Shown: one piece after another, positions 13,701-28,000 of the stretch
How the letters are laid out: every line of letters begins with the position of its first letter
Position numbering within the stretch: the first letter of the stretch is position 1
Origin: Chimonanthus salicifolius
Taxonomy: Eukaryota > Streptophyta > Magnoliopsida > Laurales > Calycanthaceae
Assembly (NCBI GenBank): GCA_013350335.1
Contig: CM023539.1
Location: 12,462,302-12,526,301, forward strand
Reading direction: 5' to 3'
Length of the DNA stretch: 64,000 bases
Notes under the pieces: generated by a model
Databases searched by the model: none
The model's input: the letters and a program-made list of their open reading frames with translations, nothing else
Told to the model about the DNA's origin: nothing
Made by a program: the position numbers and the translations under genes

Positions 13701-16700
13701 TCTAATTCTTTAACCATGGCTGCCTTCCAAGAGGGGTCCCGAAGAGCAGCGCACAGCACGAGGAGAAAGCTTATCGCCAGAGAAATGGTGAACAAAGCAT
13801 GCACAACAAAAAATATGTAATGGCAAAATGGGAATGTGTTTATGAAATGAGAGTAGTTGAACGGGTGACTGGTTTGATAAAACACTAGAGGGCATGCTGG
13901 TTAATGAGATAACAGGCGGTCAAGACTGCCTCAGGCCAGTAAGATTGTGGTACACGCATGGTAAAGAGTAGAAATCGAGCAACCTCCAGTAGGTGTCTGT
14001 TTTTACGTTCTGCTAAACCATTCTACTGTAGGGGTAGAGGGACAGGACAATTAGGATTCAATACCATGCAGCGTGCAAAAAGTAAGAAAGTTATGAGACA
14101 AATATCCCCCCCCCCACCCCCCCCCCCCCACCCCACACACACACACACACAATTATCACTGCGTAAAGTTTTAATTTTCAAATCAAAATGAGTGACAACC
14201 CAATTATAAAATGTGCGAAAATGGTCAAACACGTCAGACTTATTTTTCATACGATAAAGCCAAGTCATTCGTGAAAAATCATCAATAAATGACACAAAAT
14301 ATTGGAAACCAGTGCGAGAAAGAGAAGGTGATTGCCAAACATCAAAATGAATAACAGAGAATAAAGAAGAAGCGTATTTATTCATAGATAAAGGAAAATA
14401 AGTTCTAATATGTTTGCCAAATTGGCAAGGTTCACACGCAAAATGCTGAAATGATAAAGAGGGGACAAGCTGTCGTAAAATAGAATCACTAGGAATGTCC
14501 AAGTCGGCAATGCCACAGCCACACATCAGACAAGGATGAGGTCAAACAGGCTTCATAAGTAGCAGGAGGATGATCAACTAGATATAAGCCCCCAACTTCA
14601 CGCCCACCACCAATTACCTGCCTCGTGGTCAGATCCTGAAAAAACACAATGAGAAGGGAAAAAAGTGGCTGAGCAATTAAATTGTTTAGTAAGCGCACTA
14701 ACATAGAGCAAATTGCTAGACAAATTTGGAGCATGTAACACAGATGGAAGGTGTATGGTGGAAGAAAGAGGAACGGTCCCTTGACCAACAATAGTAGTAG
14801 AGGAACCATTAACTAAGCGAACATTACCATATAAAACAGGAGAAAGGGACGAGAAAATAAAGGACATACTAGCCATATGATCGATGACCCAAGAATTAGA
14901 GGAGGTATGATTGGCTATTGGCCCAGTATCTGAAGAGGAGGAGACAACATTGGAAACCTCAGGATGTTGAAGCCGATCCATGCATTATAACAGCATGTTG
15001 AAGTCTTGAGGAGTCACAGGAGCATCATCATTAACCACATCAGGGGAGTAGGTGGCAGGAGTAGCAACAGAGATATTGGCTTGCTTGGGACGTCCATGTA
15101 GTTTGTAGCAAGAATCCACAAAGTGATTTGTCATCTTGCAAAAGGTGCAAAATCAAGACCCCTTCTTTTGGGTACTCTTGCTAGGTGGACCAGGAGCCCC
15201 CTGTGCTAAAGAAGGCATGGGAGGATGAGAGGTCACTAATGCAGAGCGTTCAGCAAGCACAAGAGTCATGACAGTGCGGCGCCGATCATCATGGAGTAAG
15301 GCAGAATAAACTGCATCCAGGGAAGGAAGAGGGCGGTGTCCCAGCAACTGAGCCCGAATGGGTTCAGACTCCTGGTTGAGACCAGCGAGTAACTCAATAA
15401 TTCGTCGTCGAGAAAGAAGTTGCTGATAGAGAACAGCATCATCAGGTAACGCAAATTTAACCGCTTCAAGTTGATCCAATTCAAGCTAACATGTCCGCAT
15501 CTTGGAGTAGTACTGAATCAAAGAGAGCTCCCCCTGGTGAAGATGTGAACCAGTTTGATACAACTCATAAAGGCAGACAAAATTATCATAGTCTGAATAC
15601 AAAACATTAATGGTGTCCCAGACATCTTTGGTTGTTGGAAGGGTATAGACAGTCCCACGAACATGATCCTCCATAGAATGAAGGAGCCAAGACTGCACCA
15701 AAGAATTATTAGTTTTCCATGTACGATAACAGGAGTCCGTTTTTTCTGGTTCAAGGGCAGTACCATCAATATAATAGGACAGCTGCTTAGCAGTTAGGAA
15801 CATCTGAGCCGAGTGAGACCATTGGAAGTAATTGGTCTCATTCAACAAGACAGTAATGATCTTTCCAATATGCTGAGTGCTATAAGACATCAGATCAGGG
15901 ACAGAAGATTCCCCAGAGGTCTTCGGTGGTTCCGTAGATGTAGACTTTATCCCAAGAAGAACCCTTTAAGCAAAGGAATCCAAGGGGAAAAAATGCAGAG
16001 AGATCTGGGACAGCAAACTGGAAGAAGAGCAGCAGTATAGGCAGATCCAGCGAACCAAAAAAGGCAATAGTGGGGCCCACCAATGATGAATAGAGGATTA
16101 GGCTGGTGGGATTCTAGTAGCAGCAATAGGCGACACCATAGAGGGGAGAAGGAAGAACTATTGCAGCAGGAAGTAGCAGATCACAGCAGAAAAAGGCCCA
16201 AAAAAAAAAATTCTGCCATTCCCAGTAGTTGTGAGGAAGACCAAGAAAGAGGGGCCCACTGTTGACCGAAACCCTGGGTCCACCCTAGGCGAGTGTAGGT
16301 GGGCCACGGGCGACACCAATGGAAGAAACCTGGAGGGTATCCGTGCACAAATCGAGCAGATATAGGCTGAAAAATAAAAAACTGGCGATGCTTTGCCGAG
16401 AATGACGAGGGAAAGATGGCAACCAAAAACCAACTTCGGGAAAGTGAAATCTGGAAGTCCACTGTATAGATGAAGGGGTCCGCCAAAAACGGCAAGGAAT
16501 GATGTGGTCCCACCTGTCAAAGATGCGCCGATGATGAGATTGAAGTCCAAGAATGGACTGCTGCAACAGGAAGCTGACGAAGGCACTTCTGGAAATCTGA
16601 GACAGACAAGATCTTAGATCCAAAAACAGAGGGAAGAGATGATCCGCTACAGAGTCCTCAAAAAGCCAGAATCAAAGATGTTACCGAAATCCGGTGAGGA

Positions 16701-19011
16701 ACAACAAAACGGAAGAGGAACAAAGCTCCTTAAAGCGTCCAGAAGATCTTTCTGGCTGATATCATGTTGAATATTATAATAAAACTAAGAAATTATGCAG
16801 AAGAAAAGAAGAAATAGAGGAAAGATCTACTGAGAGAATCCTCTCCCTTTTTTGTATTGTATTCCAATGTATATTTGTCACGCCCCGCCTTCCAACACCT
16901 AAACAGGCGTGATCTGACTGTATAAATTTAAATCACATGATGCCCTAAACGGGTCTTACATCCAAAATCTGTGGCTAAATTCAAATAAACATAATTACAT
17001 TCACAAGCCACCAAAATTCCTCAAGTCCACAACCCGCTTAAAGACATAACATCTCATTTAAGCTTCCAAATAACTTAAAGGGATAAATATCACTCACATA
17101 AGGATTTCTAAACGCATCACTTACTCACATTCCCATAATAATTAAATTAAAGCGTTCTCAAATTTAATCCATACTTGAATTTATTATCCAAGTTTCCAAA
17201 AATAAACGAATAAACAACTTTCTCAAAGTCTCAAATCAAATAAACAACCAATTTATAATCTAAATATTAAATTCTGCAATAAACTAAACGTTTCTAAAAA
17301 TTCTTCATCAACTCCTTGTCTTCTAAGCTCAGTTGTGATTATCGTTCAGACCCAAGTCCAAGGGATTGCCTTGCAATGTAAGAATGAGCTCCATGCCCAG
17401 CGAAGAAAACAATAGCACAAACATAGCATATGATATCCCTACTTCCTCAATGATATTTCAAATAAGCAAGAATAACAATTTATTTCATGCTCATGCCTTT
17501 GCAAAAATGTAATACTCAATGCCAAATGCCATATTCCAACCCATTATTACATCTACTGATATTTGGTGGCCTTCCCGACGAATCGAGGATAATACAATAT
17601 CGCCTTAATGGCCTTCCCACATAAAGTGAGGATAACACAACCTACCACCAAATAACAACCCTCATGACTTGTCACGGATATCACACATCTTCTACCATAA
17701 TGGTCTTCCCACTTAAAGTGAGGTTAACAACACTACCACCGTCATGGTCTTCGTGACAATCATGGATCGCACCCTCATACCCAATGCTGTGAATATGAGA
17801 ATGCCATGCTCAATGCTAATAAACATGCTCAATTATCATATTGTGCTAACAGAATCATAAATCTAAGTCTAAACAATTTATAACATCATAGCGAATATCA
17901 GTTTGCCATAGCATACATAAAACATAGCAATAGTCTAAGCATCATAATAATTTGAATTACATAAATCAACATTCAAACATGTACAATCAAGATTGAAATT
18001 CAATAATATCATACAAATAATCATCAATCTATGAATATAAAATCGTTCGGATCTTTCAATAACATTAATGGTTAGATTCCACAATCCGGGCAGACTGAGT
18101 CTCTTCGCGGCCAATAAAATATTTAGCCAAAATCTCCCTTACATTACTATGAGTGAATACCGGATTTCTATCATTATTAATATACACTCAGTCTATTCTA
18201 AATCCAACAACTATATTCATAACATGCAACACAACGCAATATTTTCATGAACACAATCAAAATAAAGGATTATATGAATACATGGTATATAGTGAATTGT
18301 TTACCTCACCTAGAAGTTTTCGTATTGCGAATGGGAAGTCCACGTAGCTTCCAAGTGATGATTAGCCTTGAAATCCAAGATTTGCTGCGAATAATATTTA
18401 AGGGTTCTAAGCTGTAATTAATATTGTGATTAATGAGACTCTTGAGACTTCTACATCAAATATGCGTGAATATAAGTTGTTGCCCCAACTATACTCTACG
18501 GGTTACTCTAAGATCAAGGCTGTGAATAGACTTCGGGTTCTTAAACGCTTCAAACTGTTTAAACTAAAATAAGGCAGATGAATAATAAGTTCAAAACTAA
18601 TAAATAATCTGCTTTCAAAATCAACCTGAATGAAGAAGTGGTTCAAGAAAGAATCAGCTGAGAGGGCAGTAAAATGCCAAGTAAAAAGAGTTGAATGAAT
18701 AATCAATTGAAATGATTACAAGGAATAGAGATAAAGGAAGAATGAAATCTAATGTCAAGGATTGGTCTCAGATCTGTGGATTTGGGTTTTCAAACAAAAG
18801 TAACAACATGCTGTAAATAATAAGAAAAACATATAGGCATATAACTTAGGAACAAATCAGGTTCCAAAAACTTTTCAGAAGAGAACAAAACCCCAGAGTT
18901 GTTTTTAAGCACATAAAAATTATGGATGAAAACCAATTTGTATAGTTTGAACACAAGGGAAGCAAGGGAAACTTCACAAGCAGAGTCTGGCTTGGGTTTT
19001 AAAGGATAGAA

Positions 19012-19092
<81 letters not shown>

Positions 19093-22000
19093 ACGATTTT
19101 AGCAAAAGATTTCAAACCATTACCAGTTTACGTAAAAATATAGGAAAGCCTTAACGTAAAAACTGTAACTAAAGATTTAAAATTATAAACCAGAGAATAC
19201 ATATATCTTTACATATGGTTTTGAATAAAACAAATTAATATACTGCAAATATTAAAATAAAAGAGAGTGTAAAACTGATTGAGTATGGGAGAATTCTGAA
19301 CATTTGTTTAATTCACAGTTTTCCAACTTGCTTACTTAATTTTAAACAAACAAAAGAATACTTTGGGAGGAGAAGGCATGGCCGAAAGGATTTGGGGACA
19401 TCAACCTATTCGATTTGTTTAACAAATTAAACTCAAGGCACCTAACTGTATTTATTCGGCTGGGTCAAATTTCAATTGGCAGATTAGGACAGATTCTACA
19501 TAGGTTAGAATCAGTCCCAACTTAAGATGATTTTAGGGGTACTGTTCACGGATAAGGGATTGGAGACAGACCTGAGTCACTCTTTAAATCAAATTAACTG
19601 AGATAAATAAATTCAGCAAGGTGGCTGGCAGCAAGGGAACTAAGATCAGTCCCGATTGCTGACAGTTTCCGGCTAGTTGACTGGCTCGATATTTACAAAG
19701 GGAGAAGAGGAAGAAGACACCCAAGGGAAAGAAGAACATAGAGGAAATTAGAGGGACATACCTGTTACTTGCTGTAACTGGGAGCAAAGAAGACAGAGGG
19801 CCAGTCACACGGTGGTCCTGAGCTCTGCTATTTCGAACCGGATCTTGGTCTTCAAAGAGGTAGGGAGGAACACAAACTCAAGAAAGAGAGAGATACTGAT
19901 GAAGATCAAAGGTAGGAGGAGAATCCGCCAGCCATCGCATGGATTTGTAGTGAATCGAGTCGGCTTGTTTCTTCGGAGTAGGATTCGGATTCGAGGAGTT
20001 AAAGCGGAAGGTACTCCATGGAGAGAGAGGATTCCTTTCCGTTTTGGAGAGGTAAAGAAGGAAAAGGAATCGAAAATTAGGGATTTGGGGTAAGGAAGGA
20101 AGGAAAAGAAGGAAGAAGCAATCGCATTAGGGAAGGAAAGTCTTGCCGTTCTTTCCCTTCGAAGGTTTAGGGATTTGGGGAAATAAGGGGAAAATCAACG
20201 GAAGGGAGGTGTGGGTCTTAAGGACCCACGCGACTTACCCAACTCGGGTTTTTAGGGTCGGGTTTCCCCTTTTGATTAATTTGTCAATCACTTATTAAAT
20301 TTAATTAATTAAAGTTGAAATAAAATACTTGCAATTCAAATTCTAACTTAAAATTTAAAAGTCTAAGTTGATAATTTATTTTCCATTCCCTTAATTTAAT
20401 TCGAAGGGGATAAATTTGTAAATTCTTATTGAGGAGAAAATGTGTGATACCAGGGTCTATTATTCAATCCCTAAATTAAATTGTGTTTTATCCAAATAAA
20501 TTTATCAATTTAAACTACGATAATTTTCTAAATCAATTTTACCCATCACAACTGACCCGTTACCCCGGGTCGGGTCATTACAATATTTCAACTTTACATT
20601 GTACATGAATAAATAGAGTATGAGGAGCCAATCATGATGGCAAAAAAGGAAAATAATTAATCTAAATCTAATGACAACTGTGTTGTGCAAAATACACTGA
20701 ATGTGGACACTTTTTATCCCAAATGCTTCGGGTCTCACAACAGGTAGTGGCTTAGAAGTGTATCAAAGCCCTCCCCAATGTGATTCCCTTTTTACATGTA
20801 GAAAATGTGGATGGGCTAGGAGCGTATGTGCTATGATATGACTCTTATTGTGAACTTGCTGAAATTCATGTCATAAATTACATGGAGAGTGTGGCCATGC
20901 ATGAAGGCTTAGAGAGAGAAAGGCATTAATGTAACCCAAGAGATTATGATGTGCCAAGTAGGTCATCATTGGTGAACCATGCCAAGAGGACAAGAGATTA
21001 TGATGTGCCAAGTGGGCCATCATTGGTGAACCATGCCAAGAGGGCAAGAGATTATGATGTGCCAAGTGGGCCATCATTGGTGAACCATGCCAAGAGGGCA
21101 AGAGATTATGATGTGCCAAGTGGACCATCATTGGTGAACCACGCAAGAGGGCAAGAGATTATGATGTGCAAAGTGGGCAATCATTGGTGAGATGTGCCAA
21201 CGAGGGCAAGAGAATATGATGTGCCAAGTGGGCCAAGAAGGAAAAAAAAGAGGGAAAGATGTGCAAATAAATCCTCTTGCCTTGCATCCCATCGCCAGTC
21301 TACAAAAAAACCATCTTCCTTGCATCCATCACCAGAAACCATCTTCTCTACAAGCTTTCCTCCTGTCTGCTCTCTCTGCAAGTTCTACTAGCCTTCAAGC
21401 CTTCCAGGTATGCTTTTTTATTTTTATTTTCTTTCTGCTCTTCTCTATTTCCATTTTTTTTCCTTCTCCTTCCCTCCTTCCTCTTTTCTTCTTCTTTCTT
21501 TCTTCTTCTTCTCTTCTTCGCCGTCGTCCTCTGCATCTTCATCTTCTTCGTGTGATTTTCTTTGGAAGCTTCTTCTCACGAGTTCTTTTCTTAATTTACA
21601 TTCGCAAATGGCATACATAGCATAGTATGTAATGAAATAACGAAGTTAAGCTTGCAGGTCCTCTGGCGAGGACCTGTAAGATATTTTCTGCCGCTATTTC
21701 TTTTCGTCATTTACATTATTCACAAGTTAAGTTTACAGCTCCTCGCAAGAGGACCTATAACATATTTTCATCAACAGTCCTCGAACTGACTTAATGGTTT
21801 CACTTTCAGACTTTCATAATAATATAATACTGTAATTGTATACTGTATATATTTCAGTAATACTATATATTTCAGTATTTTGTATTATGTAATATGTATT
21901 ATATATTGTATTGATTACAATATAAAAACAATTTTCTAATAATAGAAAACAATTTATACATAATATTTATGTACTCATGTCTCTGCATATTTACTTATAT

Positions 22001-25000
22001 ATTATGAGGAATTGAATAAAGCATCTTATTATTCTATGTCATTTTATATGTAATTGTAGTATCTTCTCTATGTACATCTTTATTTTCTTTAATGAAAGTT
22101 TTGTTTTACTACTCAAAAAAAATATGTAATTGTAATATAAATAATAATTATTAGAATAAATGTTATGAATCTTATGATTCTACAATTTACGATTCACACT
22201 ACTAGACCGAATCACGATATGAATCGAGTTTGACAACATTGCCTCAAACACATACCCAATGTGTTCCCGAGTAATTTAGTGGAGTATGTAACCACATTAT
22301 ATTTTTCTCTTCTTTTTTTTATATTTTTTGAAATGATTACTATATTAATAGAGAAAAAGTACTAGGGATGCAAATACAAAGAGCATACAAAAAAGAAAAG
22401 AAACAACCAAACAACCTAGTACACCCACAAAAGCCCGGAACAGTAAAGACTAAGAAAAGAACACTTTAAAGTATGCACTTGCTATTGCAAGATTGAGCCA
22501 CTTCAAAAGTATGTGCTCCATATATCTCCCTTTTTTTTGGGAATCTAGGCAATCTCTGTATATATCTTTTTTTTACCCCATTGCCAATCTTCCCATGTGT
22601 GTCCATCAGTCTCCAGCTAACATGCTCTCTCTAATATGTATATCTTGTACAAACTCATCACCAAGAACCAAAACTCCTAAAATGTTTTGTTTATCCATGT
22701 TTCATGCAGCAGGACATGTTTAATAGTTATTTAGCTAATCCAGTCATAAACATTATGGCCTTATTATTACTCAACCTATAAAGTCTTATTAATTTATAAC
22801 CCTATCTACACTGTGTATCAAAACATCCAGAATTTTGTTCCAGTAGGATTTTGTACTTTCTTAGACTCTTTGGAGATAACTTGGTCAAGTTAAATGCCTA
22901 TTGGGTAGTCTTTTGCATGCATAGCTTCTATATGGGATCCAAGAACTCTTCTACATAGCTTCGTATTCTACCATCATTATTGTGGATTTCTTGGGGCAGA
23001 GATCAATAGCATCTTCCAGAATGTTAAATGATCCCAAATTTTGGTGGTTGATGAAGTATAAAGTCCCTCCCACATCTACAAAATCATTCTTATTCACAAC
23101 TTGGGCTCTTTTACCAATTGATCTAGTCTAGAGTTAATCGCAAGATTCAACCCAAGATATAGAGTTCATGCCAAAACCGTTCTCCAAAAGCATTCCGAAG
23201 CGACCACAAAAATGGAAGCAATAAGAGAACCGTAAGTGGTAATATGTAGGAAATCTACCTTAGAGTAGCTCTCACATTAAATGAGAGAGAGGTGTCAAGA
23301 CAGCCATATAATCTCTCAAGTCTCAACAAAAGCCTTCAAACTTCAAGCTTCAACCAAAATTCACAAAAACCAAAACATTTGCCACATGGCTTTCATTATA
23401 TTCTTCCAATAGAAAGAGACCCTAGGGATAACCTCAACCATCACACCAACATAACAGTGACTAACCTTTCAAATTTTACAAAACTAAGAGTCATTCAAAA
23501 ACCCTATGGCAAGAACCTGTAGCACAACTGGTAAAGGCTTATTACTACAACCTAGAAGTTTTGGGTTCAAATCTAATGAGCATTTAGATAGGCAGTTGGC
23601 CCATGCAAAAATTTGCCAAATCCAATTTAAAGGCCAATCCCAGATTGATGGGATAATGGCTTAGATGAATGATGATAATTCAAAAACCCTATGATTCCCT
23701 AGAGGGAAAAAAAAGGGTCAATAACCACTTCATGTGGTATCAAATTTAACAAACTTGGGTTCCTTGGATAAATGGACATAGATGATAAAACATTGAGGAA
23801 CCTTTCCAACATTGATCGTAATGACAAAAAAGATCCATTCATTTCAGTACTTCACAGATCCTAGCAGACTACTATATAAATAAACGTGGTATGCCTAACG
23901 GAAAATCATGTGAATTGCAAATGTGTAGCAAGACAATGTTAGACTGATCAAATCATGTCATTCCTCGATGTACACTACAATAAGTCATAATTAGGATAAC
24001 TAACTAATAGAATCAAAATTAAATCAGACAAATGAACTTAGATTTTATAGGAAATCTCACCAGAAGCATTCCCAATCTGAGTTGTATTTCCAAATGCAGC
24101 AGTCGCAATAATGCAAAGAATCATAAGAATCCAATTGATATCTGGTATGTATATCTGACCAAGGAACTTCTTTGATGTGTGAACAACCTTGACCCGTGGA
24201 AAACAGCCTAGTGCAAGTGCCTGCTTGATAATTGAGAAAGTCGCAGATATGGTGGCTTGACTAGCAACAATTGCAGCTGTAGTGGCAATGACAAACATTG
24301 GCCAGTACATACTACCTACAAAAAATGTACGATGTCGACAACACTAAAAGAGGAAAGAGGAAACATAGGATACTGAACCCCAGAAGATGTACAGTTTGCT
24401 GATGTGGACTCCATGCATTTGAGTTCTGTTGTCTAGTGATCCAGATGGGTCAATAGGATGGAATGAGAAGTGGTGGAAGATGGCCCAAATCTGAAAGCCC
24501 TCATTATTAAGGCTAGTCTAGTATTAGTCCATCCATCTATTTACAGCCAGCAATCAAACGATTAGTAACTCAATCTGAAGGTTTTCTAAGAACACTCTAT
24601 CCAAGGTTGACACTAGACAAAAAGGATGGATCACCATAAACTGAACCCAGGTAACAGAAAGATGCACCTCATTGAACTATACATTTTTTGGAGGCTCAGG
24701 ATCATACAATTCCTTAATTGAAAATGTTTGCGAAAGAAAGATTTTCAACCTGGAATGGAGCGATAGAAAGCATCCTTCACATGATCCTGATGCTTCATAA
24801 GGTAAGCTGCTTGTCCACTATATGCCAAAAGCAAACAAGGGAACACAACCAAAGTGAAAGCTATCTGCATAAAAGTGAGAAGTCAATTCATGAAGTGTAG
24901 TCTAATCTCAGAGTAACTGAAGGGAAGTGGCGCGATCAAAGAAAAAAGATCAACGGAAGTGGAAAAGACAAGCCGTACAAAAAGAGACCACAAAACTGTC

Positions 25001-28000
25001 CCAAAAAAGCACGCCAGAAATTGCATTGCACTGTATACAAAATCAGAAGACTCCGTAAGGCCTTGCCTAGCCAATTCGTTGGCTGGTGAGATAGCCTCAC
25101 TACGGACCCAGGAGACCGAGTCACCATATGAGAAAATAGAGTGTCGGATTTTGTTCACTTTGTTGAGGAATTTCCACAGGCACATAGACCCCGAAGCACA
25201 ACTCAGAATCGCTTTAGAGTCCCCTTCCAAGATACCCCCAACAGCTCCTACACCTCCATTTCCAAAACCCAATCCACAGAGCGTGCAATTCCGCTTAAAT
25301 AGCTGAACAATTCGAGAGGGCCCCCCCAAACAAGAGGCTGATCACACCAAAATGATCTCTAACCACACCACCAAAGACAGTCATTCCGCGATCCTGAACA
25401 CAACTACCATCAAAATTTAACTTACGAAGCCCCAGCTCAGGGGGAGACCAAGAGACCACCTATTCCTAAGCTTTCTGACATCCACAATGGGCCGAATCCC
25501 TACTGATATCTGAGACCTTTACTCCCTGATAGGGCCTAGATCCCTAAATACACTAAGCAGCTCTGAACTTGAAAAGATCAATGACTTAGGTTGCGTAAGA
25601 CGACTTCCCCTAGAAGACCTTTTTATTTCTCTCTAACCAAATTGACACACAATACTAAGCATCATCACACGCTAGAAATATATTAGGAAGGAGCTTCCCC
25701 CGAGAAGAACTAATTCATTCCACAACAATGACCAGGCGGATGGCAACAGAAATGGATGCCCAAAAGTTGAAGAAAATGAGACCATATGGAGTCAGCAAAG
25801 GGGCAATGCAAAACCAAGACCCATGGGTGGGAAAATTTGTGCTTGATTCTGAAGGGATATAAAAGCTTTCATTCATACATTGTCAACCAAACACCCAGGG
25901 TTTTGGTGGTTTCCAAGCTAAGAGTGGAATTCTATAGGATAGTTTAATTGCATAATTTTCTTTAGTGCGAAGAACTATTTGCAAAATGTTTTATAATCAT
26001 AATGTTTGTGTACATTGTGTTAGGATTGTAGTATTTATCTCAAATGCTATCCCTACCCTCTCCATATCTTGTTAAAATTTTGGTTATCTTTAAAAAATAA
26101 AATAAAAATAAAAGAGAAGAAAAACCAAAAAGGGGAAAAAAAAAAAAAAAAACTAGGATTCCACTCTTCAACCATAGCGCCAAAACATTAAAATTAAATT
26201 AAATTTTGGGGCAAATCCAACTGACCTCTAAAAGGATAAGGATGGCATGAAATTACCTGAATAGCCAATACAGGGAAATGGGAAAGGTCTGCAAAGAGTG
26301 CCTCTGTTCCTGCAACATGATATAGATATCTTAATGAAAATAGGTCCAAAAACATGATCACACCGAAATGTACCAAGGCTTGAGATTAGCTGACCAGTGA
26401 TACTAAGCATAATCCCTCCAAGGGAGGTCCATCTATCCCTCCCACCTCGTTTGAAATAGCGGAAAATGTAAACTGGAGAGAAAGCTTTCAAAACTGAACT
26501 GTCGTATTTCCATATATTGAGAGCTCCAATAGCTCCAATCAAGAGAAGCCACACAAGGACTATGGGTGCAAAAAGCCATCCAACTTTGTCCGTACCATAG
26601 TGTTGTATGCTAAAAAAACCAACTAATATGACTGACGCAACCACCACAACCATTCCTGAAACATTGAGGATGAAGAAGCAATTGGCCTTTTGATCATTTA
26701 GCTTCAAAATCACAAGAAATGAAGTAAAGATTGTGTCTGCAGTCTACCGTGCAGTATTTTAAATAAAAAAACAACCCCTTGGGAATATAAAGATAAAAGG
26801 GAACATGTACAAGAACAAATAGCTGAAACATAGAAGAAAATCTGAACACATCTATAGAAACGAAAATGCACAATGATTTGCTGTATATCATCTGGTATTC
26901 TGTGATTGATATAATAAACGTTTTGTTCGCACTCTCTATTGCCTTTTCATGGCATGGCATGAGTATTTAGCATTGATCACACGTATTGAGATATATTGTG
27001 TTGATGGGCCATTGAGGGCCGATTATGTGTATTGAGAGCCATTGAGGGCCGTTCCATATATTGATAGCCAGTGAGGGCTGATGTGCTGATGCGTGGGTTG
27101 TGGGACATGCATCATGACATTTGCATAATTGCATTACCATGCATAGATTAATATATGTGCTATATGGTAGAAATGTTTCTATATATGATTATATGGATTT
27201 GAGTATGATTTATATGATAGAGATATTCCTATGTGTGATTGTGTGGAATTGAGTATGAAAATGTGGTGATTGTATGTATAACCTAGGTTATGTTATCCGT
27301 GCGTATAGGGTAAGGTAGACCATATGATGGGTTGTATGGTTACGACAATTACCTGATTTTTTTGAGCGGTGGATAATTACGTGACTTGAGACATTATGGG
27401 TTTTCTGGTTGTACTGAATGGAAGCCAATGTTGTGCCTGTCGGTGGTTGATATCGAGATTGAGATACCTGTATAGAGACACATCAAGAGAGGTCATGGGG
27501 GTTAGGTGGAAAGGCCGTAGTATTTAGCCATGTGTGCCATATTGTTTTGTGTGACATCAGATGTGATGTATAGATTCACTAGGCCGAGTGCAATTGAGAT
27601 AGCACTTAAGTATTGGATCGTGGGGTCGTGAGAGTCTCATGTAGATGATATTTCTGAGTATGAGAGGCTTGATACTCGTGTTAGTGCGATTGGTGAGATG
27701 TATGGTATTTCCTGGGTCGTAGTTAGGTGTCTACAGATGGAGAGTGGTTAGGTGTGTGGTGAGTGACTCCAAGAAGATGTTCATGTATTGTGGGATGGGT
27801 AGTGTGAGGTATTTCATGTTTTACCATGCAGTGATTTATGATCTTGTCATATTGAGAATCTTATTATTTTCCTACTAAACTGATGATCCATGGGCAAGTG
27901 AAGCACTCCCTAACAAGTTTTTCAGGTTATCTACTGAGGAGCGGCTGAGCGTACTCTCAGAGTTGAGTCTTGGAGGGCTTATATCGGATGAATAGTTCTT

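Larger units (their letters stand above)
11953..20742 (-). mobile_element. Ty1/copia with gag, PR, IN, RT, RH remnants; 5' LTR split by another insertion; TSD ggtag
   Basis: LTRs start TGTTGAATATTATAATAAA and end CCAACA or CACAACA. The left copy is 11953-12219; the right copy is 16765-16875 plus 20583-20742, split by the insertion at 16876-20582. The duplication ggtag is at 11948-11952 and 20743-20747. A decayed primer-binding site (TGATATCAGCC) follows the split LTR on the minus strand. Domains in minus-strand order: gag, zinc knuckle, protease, integrase, RT, RNase H, all damaged. Confidence 0.9.

Noticed and set aside
19014..19088. A centromeric or origin-like AT tract
   Set aside because: It is a simple (TA)n microsatellite inside an LTR-like element.
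20951..21190. An open frame with an 18-residue repeat
   Set aside because: It is the by-product of a 54-bp tandem array; the opposite strand is open as well.
21348..21625. Serine/phenylalanine/lysine-rich open frames
   Set aside because: They come from a pyrimidine-rich CTT/TTC leader that also exists in the related hAT and has no protein signature.
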